Shown: positions 33,632 through 40,347 of the stretch, in pieces
How the letters are laid out: each line of letters begins with the position of its first letter
How positions within the stretch are numbered: the stretch's first letter is position 1
Source: an uncultured Blautia sp.
GTDB taxonomy: Bacteria; Bacillota; Clostridia; Lachnospirales; Lachnospiraceae
Reading direction: 5' to 3'
Length of the DNA stretch: 47,506 nucleotides
NCBI GenBank assembly: GCA_937893675.1
Contig: CALBGI010000072.1
Coordinates: forward strand, 1-47,506
The notes under the pieces: model-generated
The model's input: the letters and a program-made list of their open reading frames with translations, nothing else
Database searches by the model: none
Told to the model about the DNA's origin: nothing
Program-made: the position numbers and the translations under genes

Positions 33632-33715
33632 TGCAGGAGATGGGACTTGAACCCACACGATCTTGCGACCACAGGCACCTGAAGCCTGCGCGTCTGCCAA
33701 TTCCGCCACTCCTGC
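33632..33715 (-). tRNA. tRNA-Leu (anticodon CAG)
   Basis: 84-nt class II tRNA. The acceptor arm GCAGGAG pairs with CTCCTGC. The anticodon stem CAGGC/GCCTG encloses TTCAGGT, anticodon CAG. A long variable arm (TGGTCGCAAGATCG) and T loop TTCAAGT follow. The discriminator is A and CCA is not encoded. Confidence 0.96.
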
Positions 33716-33744
33716 ATTCCGTCGCTCTTCGCAACTGCTTGATT

Positions 33745-33773
33745 ATAATACCTCACATTCCATCAAAAGTCAA
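33745..33773 (-). promoter_or_regulatory. Promoter of tRNA-Leu
   Basis: On the minus strand: TTGACT (33768-33773), 17-bp spacer, TATTAT (33745-33750), with an overlapping TATAAT 3 bp further on. It ends about 30 bp before the mature tRNA. Confidence 0.65.
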
Positions 33774-33807
33774 TACCTAAAATGAAATTTTTTAATTTTT
33801 TTTAAAT

Positions 33808-34947
33808 TTATATATCCTTGTAAAAATTCGGCGCAATAATATCGCACTCCTTGCAGGTACAGCCATTCTGGTAGCCGTCACAGCAGTTTTCGTTGGAGCA
33901 GTACATATGCGCATCTTTAATATAAAAGAGTCCCGCATACTGTGCGGAAATCCGATGAGGCTTCGATTCCTTCTTGCTGTTTGCAAAGTACACCCCATTG
34001 GAAATCAACATATTTTCCGGCATATAGGGGCTGAAATCAAAATAGTACTCTTCCATGCCGTGATGCGGTACCTTCACGCACCAGTAATGCTCATACAGAG
34101 GATAGTTTCCGTCATAATCATCCGCTATCATCTGCAGATAGACCTGTTCCACATCCCCGGTAAACAAAAGGTTCAGCTCTCCCTCTCTCGCATTCTGGAA
34201 CACAACGCTGATTTTGTTTTTGAATGCCCGAAGCGGCGGTTTTTCATCTTCCAGATAAAGAAGCAGCTCCTGAAACTCCGGCATGGCACGAAGTTCCCGA
34301 AATTCCCGCTCCAGACTGCTCACCGGCGGTAGCTTTTCCCCTGTGTCTCCGTCTTCCGTCATGGCATAAACCGCTCTTCGCAGCTTGTCCGCATACTCTG
34401 TCAGCCGGCCAAAAATCCCCTGCGATTCTCCGGGGAATTTCTGAAAGATCGCGTCCGTCTCTTTCTGGATCACATCCGTGTCTGGCCAGAGTGCCTGATA
34501 CTTTTCTTCAAACATCCTGCCGCGGCTCAGAAGCTCCACCTTCTGCGGCCGCCTGGAAAGAGCTTCTACAAGCGTAAGCACACTGACCTGACGGTTGGGG
34601 AGATAAAAATCCTTCATCAGATCCGCCAGCAAAAACAGAGCCAGAGTTTTGCTCTGCTCCGGCTTTGAAAACACATCCGGCAGATAAATCTTTTCAAATT
34701 CACAGGAATCCGCCCGATGTTTCATCATATACACCAGTCCTGCCAGATGATCTGTATGGAACTGCGTGAGAAGAAGGCTCTTTTGCCCGATGGTCGTCAA
34801 ATCCGAAATAATAACGTCAAAAACCTCCTGACGGTTTCTGCCGTCAATGCGGCTGTTGCTGGAGCCAAAATCCACCAGCAGGCTCCTTTTTCTGTCGCGG
34901 AGACAAAAACAGTCTCCGTGACCCACGTTGTACATTCGTATCTTCAT
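33808..34947 (-). CDS. ComEC-like metallo-beta-lactamase-fold protein, cytoplasmic
   Basis: 379 aa, no signal peptide or membrane segment. It opens KIRMYNVGHGDCFCL, the ComEC-type VGxGD start. The metal motif reads LTQFHTDHLAGL: the first His of HxHxDH is Gln here. Later LLFTGDVEQ and KVPHHGMEEYY supply further ligands. A long helical insert (about residues 95-235) separates the halves. The C-terminus holds eight cysteines in CSNENCCDGYQNGCTCKECD, probably a metal cluster or zinc site. GGAG lies upstream of the ATG; the gene follows the lspA-like gene by 25 bp. Function unknown. Confidence 0.75.
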   Translation of the reverse strand: MKIRMYNVGHGDCFCLRDRKRSLLVDFGSSNSRIDGRNRQEVFDVIISDLTTIGQKSLLLTQFHTDHLAGLVYMMKHRADSCEFEKIYLPDVFSKPEQSKTLALFLLADLMKDFYLPNRQVSVLTLVEALSRRPQKVELLSRGRMFEEKYQALWPDTDVIQKETDAIFQKFPGESQGIFGRLTEYADKLRRAVYAMTEDGDTGEKLPPVSSLEREFRELRAMPEFQELLLYLEDEKPPLRAFKNKISVVFQNAREGELNLLFTGDVEQVYLQMIADDYDGNYPLYEHYWCVKVPHHGMEEYYFDFSPYMPENMLISNGVYFANSKKESKPHRISAQYAGLFYIKDAHMYCSNENCCDGYQNGCTCKECDIIAPNFYKDI

Positions 34948-34972
34948 TGCCCTTCTCCTATGTAAACTTCCT

Positions 34973-35437
34973 TTATTTTTTCTTTTTCGGCAGAAGTGAC
35001 GCCCCTGCCCAGCTCAGCCCTCCAAGGACAATACACACATCCGAAAAATTGAAAACCCATTTTCGGATTTTGGAATTTCCAACGCCAAGGCTCACATAAT
35101 CCGTAACAAAGCCTTTCCTGCGGCGCTCTGCGTAATTGCCCGCGCCTCCGCCGAGCACCAGAGCTAGGCCAAGCCTTGCCGTTTTTCTGCCGCCCGCAAC
35201 TGTCTGGCGAAGAAACTCCCAGATCACTCCGCCAAGCACCAGCCCGGATATCTCCGTGCCATATGCCGGGTTTATTGGCTTAAGAATACCGGAAAATCCA
35301 TGGTTATGACAATTGCGCAGGATAAGCCTTCCATGAAGAATTTCCTGTCTGCTTCCTTGAAGCCACTCGCTGTTTACATACTCTTTGATTTTATAATCCA
35401 ACGCAAAAATCCCGGCTGCCAGCGCCAGCAACATCAT
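34973..35437 (-). CDS. Signal peptidase II (LspA)-like membrane aspartic peptidase
   Basis: 154 aa. LspA removes lipoprotein signal peptides in the membrane. The two catalytic aspartates are in place: D113 (GFVTDYVSLG) and D133 (FNFSDVCI), as is D14 (LDYKIKEYV) and the conserved asparagine in GGGAGNYAERR. The sequence around them is divergent from housekeeping LspA, and the protein lacks the usual rluD neighbour, so it may be a paralog with special substrates; no gene symbol is assigned for that reason. It overlaps the zinc-ribbon gene as ATGA. Confidence 0.75.
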   Translation of the reverse strand: MMLLALAAGIFALDYKIKEYVNSEWLQGSRQEILHGRLILRNCHNHGFSGILKPINPAYGTEISGLVLGGVIWEFLRQTVAGGRKTARLGLALVLGGGAGNYAERRRKGFVTDYVSLGVGNSKIRKWVFNFSDVCIVLGGLSWAGASLLPKKKK

Positions 35438-35943
35438 GGCTCCTCCTTTTCATCGCTCCACGCCTTGACCTCTGACTCTCCTACTGTCTCCTCTGGATTT
35501 TCTGGTTCTTTTTCTTCTTTCACACCATCTGCTTCTTCCGCGTCCGCCACAGGCCTGTCTGCTTTCTCCGGCTCCGATGCAGGGCAGGCAGCTCCGCAGT
35601 ACGGACAGTACAACGCATCCTGCTCCATGCTGCGCTGGCAGACCGGACAGATTTTCTGCCCTTTCATAGACGCAAGCTTTTCCTTGAGTCCTGCGATCAC
35701 CTGCATATGCTGAGAAATATTTTCGCAGAGAGCGCCAAGCTCTCCTTCCGGGACTTCGCCGCTGCTGTATTTCCGATAAACGATATTTCCCATATCCGCC
35801 ATGGTTTTGTCTATCAGGCGCTCTTCTGCCGAAAGACGGCTCCGCAGTTTCTGCACCTCATAAAAATTCTCTGCCCGCTCGCCGATCTCCTTCGCCGTCT
35901 TTGTCAACGTTTCACTCAATCCATCAAAAAATTCGTTTCCCAT
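35434..35943 (-). CDS. Zinc-ribbon protein with coiled-coil N-terminus
   Basis: 169 aa from ATG 35943, 8 nt after AAGGAG. The N-terminal ~95 residues are helical and charged (FFDGLSETLTKTAKEIGERA...), probably a coiled coil. A zinc ribbon CPVC...CPYC follows near residues 100-120, then an acidic tail of about 45 residues (Glu/Asp/Pro-rich) to the end. No enzyme motif. It lies between clpX2 and the lspA-like gene with short gaps, so the four genes probably share a transcript. Function unknown. Confidence 0.7.
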   Translation of the reverse strand: MGNEFFDGLSETLTKTAKEIGERAENFYEVQKLRSRLSAEERLIDKTMADMGNIVYRKYSSGEVPEGELGALCENISQHMQVIAGLKEKLASMKGQKICPVCQRSMEQDALYCPYCGAACPASEPEKADRPVADAEEADGVKEEKEPENPEETVGESEVKAWSDEKEEP

Positions 35944-35988
35944 AACTGCTTCTCCTTTTCCCAAAACGCCTGCACTTCGCTGTTCCGG

Positions 35989-37419
35989 TTAATCTGCACT
36001 CTCCAGCTGCGGCACCTCCATGCCTCTCAAGAGGATTTTCGGGCCTCCATTCCCTTCAATATACTCTCTGGTGATAACCACCTCGCCGATGCTGTCATCC
36101 TTGGGAATCTCGTACATGATATCCAGCATGTATTCCTCCAGGATCGCCCGCAAAGCTCTGGCGCCGGTCTTTTTCTCCATGGCTTTTGCCGCAATGGCGT
36201 GCAGTGCTCCGTCTTCAAAGGAGAGCTTCACCTCATCCAGCGCCAAAAGCTTCTGATACTGCTTGAGGATCGCGTTTTTCGGCTCTTTTAAGATTTTCAC
36301 CAGCATATCCTCGTCCAGACCGCGCAAAGTGAAAATAATGGGCAAACGGCCGATAAACTCCGGAATCATGCCAAAGGCACGGATGTCGTCTACCGTTACC
36401 TTTTCCAGAAGATGGGGATCATCGTCATACTTGTCCTTCAGATTCGCATAAAAACCAATGGAAGCCTGTTTATTCAAACGCTCCTTGATGATGTTCTCCA
36501 AATCCGGGAAGGCTCCGCCGCAGATAAACAGAATATTTTTTGTATTTACCGTTGTCATGGGGACCATGGCGTTTTTGCTGTTGGCTCCGATGGGAACCTC
36601 CACCTCGCTCCCCTCCAGAAGCTTTAGCATTCCCTGCTGGACAGCCTCGCCGCTGACATCCCGCTGGTTGGTATTCTTCTTTTTGGCGATCTTGTCAATC
36701 TCGTCAATAAAAATGATCCCGTGCTCTGCCTTTTCCACGTCATTGTCCGCAGCTGCCAGAAGCTTGGAAACCACACTCTCGATATCATCACCGATATAGC
36801 CGGCTTCGGTGAGAGACGTGGCATCCGCAATGGCAAGAGGCACATCCAAAAGCTTTGCCAACGTTTTTACCAGATAGGTTTTTCCGCACCCTGTAGGTCC
36901 GATCATCAGCATATTGGATTTCTCGATTTCTATTTCATCCATGGTGTTGGTCGCCACGCGCTTATAATGATTGTATACTGCCACAGACATTACCTTTTTT
37001 GCATACTCCTGTCCAATGACATATTCATCCAGCGTTGCCTTGATTTTGTGAGGTGCCGGAATATTTTTCAGATCCAGCACCGGTTTTTCATCCTTGGCCT
37101 CTTTTTTCTTCTTAATCTTCTTGGGCTGCTGCATGGGATTCTGAAAATTGCTCAGATCAATCATACTCACGCCCGGCATATTAAACAAATCCTGATAATT
37201 AAACTGTCCGTTTTTCATCTGACTGTTCATTGCATCAAAGCTCTTCTGCATACAGTCAGAACAGATATGTATATTGTTGGGAAGCTCGATCATGCTGCCC
37301 GTCTGGCTTTCCGGACGGCGGCACAGAAAACAGAAATGCTCGTATTTATCCTTGTCTTCCTTCTCCTTGTCTTCTTGGGTTTCCACAACTTCCTGTTCTT
37401 TTTCTAATTCGTCTGACAT
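35989..37419 (-). CDS. Second, divergent ClpX-type unfoldase
   Basis: 476 aa from ATG 37419, 5 nt after AAGGAG. A highly charged Glu/Lys N-terminus (residues 1-28) precedes a zinc finger with C30/C33/C53/C56 (HFCFLC...HICSDC). A long linker (about 60-115) ends in a Lys-rich patch. The AAA+ core has Walker A GPTGCGKT, pore loop GYIGDD, Walker B IIFIDEID, sensor ICGGAF, and a retained IGF loop (ASIGFYAN), so ClpP docking seems possible. The RKH loop of ClpX (GGRKHPHQ in the canonical copy here) is replaced by GANSKNAMVPM, which should change substrate recognition. The canonical clpX is at 7434-8741. Confidence 0.9.
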   Translation of the reverse strand: MSDELEKEQEVVETQEDKEKEDKDKYEHFCFLCRRPESQTGSMIELPNNIHICSDCMQKSFDAMNSQMKNGQFNYQDLFNMPGVSMIDLSNFQNPMQQPKKIKKKKEAKDEKPVLDLKNIPAPHKIKATLDEYVIGQEYAKKVMSVAVYNHYKRVATNTMDEIEIEKSNMLMIGPTGCGKTYLVKTLAKLLDVPLAIADATSLTEAGYIGDDIESVVSKLLAAADNDVEKAEHGIIFIDEIDKIAKKKNTNQRDVSGEAVQQGMLKLLEGSEVEVPIGANSKNAMVPMTTVNTKNILFICGGAFPDLENIIKERLNKQASIGFYANLKDKYDDDPHLLEKVTVDDIRAFGMIPEFIGRLPIIFTLRGLDEDMLVKILKEPKNAILKQYQKLLALDEVKLSFEDGALHAIAAKAMEKKTGARALRAILEEYMLDIMYEIPKDDSIGEVVITREYIEGNGGPKILLRGMEVPQLESAD

Positions 37420-37469
37420 AATTTCTCCTTTCACATGCCCTGGCGCTGACGGCGCCCCTGGCTTGCACT

Positions 37470-37755
37470 CGCACTAAATTCCTGCTTCGCCTCTGGCTCG
37501 CACTCATTAAGTGCATTTTGCGGTAATACCGTGGTCACTAAATTCGGTGGTCGCATCGCTCCGCCTCATTAAGTGTCCAGGTATATATTCGCACTAAATT
37601 CCTGCTTCGCCTCTGGCTCGCACTCATTAAGTGCATTTTTGCGGTAATACCATGGTCACTAAATTCGGTGGCCGCATCGCTCCGCCTCATTAAGTGTCCA
37701 GGTATATATTCGCACTAAACTCCTGCTTCGCCTCTGGCTCGCACTCATTAAGTGC
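37470..37755 (-). repeat. Tandem array of about 120-bp hairpin-forming repeats in the clpX2 leader
   Basis: Two full units (37471-37590 and 37591-37711, differing by a few bases) and a partial third (37712-37755). Each unit holds two palindromic halves, both of the form CACTAAATTC...CTCATTAAGTG, i.e. five hairpin elements in all, alternating between two inner sequences. The arms pair with one mismatch. The 120-bp periodicity is exact except for one inserted T. The array lies wholly between the clpX2 promoter and its start codon. It is not CRISPR: there are no unique spacers. Confidence 0.9.
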
Positions 37756-37759
37756 TCAT

Positions 37760-37787
37760 ATTATACCATATCCCCAACTTCTGTTAA
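37760..37787 (-). promoter_or_regulatory. Promoter of the clpX2 operon
   Basis: On the minus strand: TTAACA (37782-37787), 16-bp spacer, TATAAT (37760-37765). Transcription would start near 37753, at the edge of the repeat array, giving a ~335-nt leader. No other promoter was seen closer to the gene. Confidence 0.7.
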
Positions 37788-37819
37788 ATAAACTTTTTAT
37801 AAAACTTCCCGCTTCACAG

Positions 37820-37854
37820 GAAAAAGAGGCCACCGGGTCTTCGATGTCCTCTCT
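37820..37854 (-). terminator. Probable terminator of htrA
   Basis: On the minus strand AGAGG and CCTCT form the base of a hairpin with a GC-rich interior, followed by TTTTTCC, 16 bp beyond the htrA stop. Confidence 0.45.
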
Positions 37855-37869
37855 CTTCTGCTTTCTCTG

Positions 37870-39225
37870 CTATTCTGCATCTTCCCTGCTCCCCAGGGTC
37901 ACATCCAGCGTATGCTCTTTATAACTGCTTCTGCTGGCTCTGGCGATCACGATCTCTACCTCTTCCCCGGCCTCATAGTACTGCAGCTTTTCCATCAGAT
38001 CTCTTCTTCCGCTGACCTTCTGGCCGTCCAGCTTCACAATAATGTCTCCAGTCTGGATTCCTGCCTCTTCAGCAGCTGCTCCCTTCTGCGTCTCTATGAT
38101 AAAAGCACCTGCCGGCATATTGTACATCTGCATGGCCTCCACAGACAGATCCGTCGGGGTAACGCCAAGATATGCAGCCTTGTCTCCTTCCACCTTCTCG
38201 GTTCTGGTCTTGCGGTTCATCAGATCCTCCAGAATCGGCTGCGCCTTGGAAATAGGGATGGCATATCCAATTCCTTCTACGGCGTTGTCCGCATACTTGG
38301 CAGAGTTGATCCCCACCAGCTCACCCTTCATGTTCAAAAGCGCTCCGCCGCTGTTGCCCGGATTAATGGCTGCGTCCGTCTGAAGCATCTCCGCACCCAC
38401 ACCGTTATCCAGAACCACTGTGCGCTCCAAAGCGCTGATATAACCGGAAGTTACAGACTGTCCATACCCCAGGGCATTGCCGATCGCCACAACCTGTTCC
38501 CCCATGACAAGATCATCGGAATTTCCCAGCTGGGCAATTTTAATCTGGCTCATGGTCTCTGCCGGAATATCGCTCTTCTCCACTGCCACAACCGCAAGGT
38601 CATTGTCCGGATCCGTTCCCTTCACATTCGCACTCACTGCATTCTCAATATTCAGGTCTCCGCCGGTAACCAGATTCATGGTTTCCTCTTCCGCGTCCAC
38701 CACATCGTTTCCGATAAAGCAAACGCTCAGTGTATCTGCGCCTTCCACCACATGATTGTTGGTGGCAATGAGAAGCTCATCCTCATTCTCTCCCACAATA
38801 ATGCCGGAGCCGCTTCCGGTACTGGGATACGCGTGATAGCTGTATCCGAAAAAGCTGGGGATCTCCTGAATGCTCACGGAAGTGATGGCTACCACCGACG
38901 GCATGGCAGACTCTGCAACTCCTGCCACTGTTCCGCTCTCCGCCACCACATCCTCCATACGGATCGCGGTATCCGGAAGGGTCTGGGTCGTTTCTATGTT
39001 TGTATCGGTTTCTTCTTTTACCGTCTTCTGATATACAACATTCACCGAAAGAAATACTGCGCCGGCCACCAGTCCAAACACAAGACCCAGCACGATCGTT
39101 GTACCCAATTTTTTTCCGAAACTGTTTTTCTTTGGTTTCTTTTTCTGAGGCGGGACCGGGGACTGGGAAGGCATCTCCACCTGATAATGTCCATACTGCG
39201 GAGTTTTCATTTCCTCATCCGTCAT
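37870..39225 (-). CDS. htrA: HtrA/DegP-family serine protease
   Basis: 451 aa membrane-anchored protease that handles misfolded secreted proteins. Cytoplasmic N-terminus (residues 1-40, Pro/Lys-rich), one transmembrane helix about 42-64, trypsin-like domain with H158 (ATNNHVVEG), D209 (DPDNDLAVV) and S292 (NPGNSGGAL), and a C-terminal PDZ domain about 345-440 (LGVTPTDLS, GIQTGDIIVKLDG). GGGAG lies 10 nt before ATG. Divergence of strand is absent: it is read in the same direction as the clpX2 operon, but the promoter of the latter lies after its terminator. Confidence 0.95.
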   Translation of the reverse strand: MTDEEMKTPQYGHYQVEMPSQSPVPPQKKKPKKNSFGKKLGTTIVLGLVFGLVAGAVFLSVNVVYQKTVKEETDTNIETTQTLPDTAIRMEDVVAESGTVAGVAESAMPSVVAITSVSIQEIPSFFGYSYHAYPSTGSGSGIIVGENEDELLIATNNHVVEGADTLSVCFIGNDVVDAEEETMNLVTGGDLNIENAVSANVKGTDPDNDLAVVAVEKSDIPAETMSQIKIAQLGNSDDLVMGEQVVAIGNALGYGQSVTSGYISALERTVVLDNGVGAEMLQTDAAINPGNSGGALLNMKGELVGINSAKYADNAVEGIGYAIPISKAQPILEDLMNRKTRTEKVEGDKAAYLGVTPTDLSVEAMQMYNMPAGAFIIETQKGAAAEEAGIQTGDIIVKLDGQKVSGRRDLMEKLQYYEAGEEVEIVIARASRSSYKEHTLDVTLGSREDAE

Positions 39226-39329
39226 GGTATATCGCTCCCTTCTTTCTCCTTTTTCTGATATTAGTCTACCAACGAATTGTGTTTAAAATGTGATAGCTTT
39301 TTGAAAAAAGAATGTGTGGCTTTGAATTC

Positions 39330-40256
39330 TTATTTTTTTTCCCAGTATGCCCGGTTCATGGTGCATTTTCTTACCAGAAACCCTGGCAGACAGGGATATC
39401 TTTTTCCCAGGAAATACCCGGCATACTTAAATGCACTCTGTACAAAAAACACCGGGATCAGCTGCATTTTTTTCTTTTTCCAGAGGTGCGCCATGGTATT
39501 TTTCACCATCCGGACCCCCTCCCCTTCCGAGGAAAGCGCTCCGAAAATTTCCGGATGCTCCTTCTGGGAAACGCCCAGGTCAAAATTCCGGTGAAACTGC
39601 TCCCGGCAGGAATAGCTGTGGGAATGAAACACTCTTGCCTGCGCCGCGTAGGCCACTCCCCAGCCCTTCTGCACCATGGTGCCCGCCAGAATCATGTCCT
39701 CGTTAAAAATCGTCTTTTTTACAAAGCCCCCGGCGTCCAGATACGCCTCCTTGTCATAAGCCGCACAGACGTTGGAGCAAAAATAGGTTTTCACTCCATA
39801 TTTCTTTACATCCGCCTGCCTTTTTATGCAGGAATCCTCCGGATAATTAAAGTTTCGGACATATTGCTCCAGATAGGGGCAGCCCTCTTTGGGAAGCTGT
39901 CTTGCATAAGAAGCCCCCACCTTTTCCTCCTCCAGGATCGGCTGGATCAGCTTTTCTATAAGATGCGTATCTGCCGGAAGGGCATCCTGCGTCATAAAAA
40001 CCAGGATATCACTTTCACTTTTGGATGCGGCCGCTCTTCTGGTTCCTCCGTGGTCAAATTCCTCCTTCGACAGGTGATGGACCTCCAGTTGGGGATAACG
40101 CTTCTCCCACTCCCGGTTCCAGTACTCTCTTTCCGTATTCATAACAAGAATCTTCTGTACAGGGTACTCCTGCTGCCCGAGCCGTTCCAAAAGCATTCCA
40201 AACTCTTTCCCCGGACGATATGTGGGAATCACCACGTCCACTCTTACGCTTTTCAT
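39330..40256 (-). CDS. GT2 family glycosyltransferase, rhamnosyltransferase-like
   Basis: 308 aa. The GT-A fold starts VDVVIPTYRPG; the motif FDHGGTRRAAA (about residues 67-77) and MTQDALP (acidic metal-binding region, DxD position) are typical of WbbL/RfbN-type rhamnosyltransferases. EDMILAGTMVQKGWGVAY carries the ED catalytic-base motif. No transmembrane helix. It is separated from the LCP gene by a strong hairpin, with its ribosome binding site (GAAAGGA) right after the T-tract. Sugar specificity is inferred only. Confidence 0.82.
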   Translation of the reverse strand: MKSVRVDVVIPTYRPGKEFGMLLERLGQQEYPVQKILVMNTEREYWNREWEKRYPQLEVHHLSKEEFDHGGTRRAAASKSESDILVFMTQDALPADTHLIEKLIQPILEEEKVGASYARQLPKEGCPYLEQYVRNFNYPEDSCIKRQADVKKYGVKTYFCSNVCAAYDKEAYLDAGGFVKKTIFNEDMILAGTMVQKGWGVAYAAQARVFHSHSYSCREQFHRNFDLGVSQKEHPEIFGALSSEGEGVRMVKNTMAHLWKKKKMQLIPVFFVQSAFKYAGYFLGKRYPCLPGFLVRKCTMNRAYWEKK

Positions 40257-40270
40257 ATCTGTATCCTTTC

Positions 40271-40337
40271 AAAAAGGCTGCCGTAAAAGCAGTTCCCGGC
40301 AGACCATGTCGCCGGGTCCCTCATTTCACAGCAGCCT
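40271..40337 (-). terminator. Terminator or attenuator between the LCP and GT2 genes
   Basis: A 14-bp stem (40275-40288 with 40324-40337, two G-T wobbles) encloses a second stem CCCGGC/GCCGGG. On the minus strand TTTTTGAAAGG follows: the T-run abuts the ribosome binding site of the next gene. Confidence 0.85.
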
Positions 40338-40347
40338 CTGTTATGTC

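Noticed and set aside
37470..37755. Possible CRISPR array
   Set aside because: The parts between repeated arms are themselves repeated, the period is 120 bp, and there are no cas genes. It is a tandem duplication of palindromes.
37694..37924. Short ORF running from the repeat array
   Set aside because: It reads through repeat sequence and into the antisense of htrA, with no ribosome binding site.
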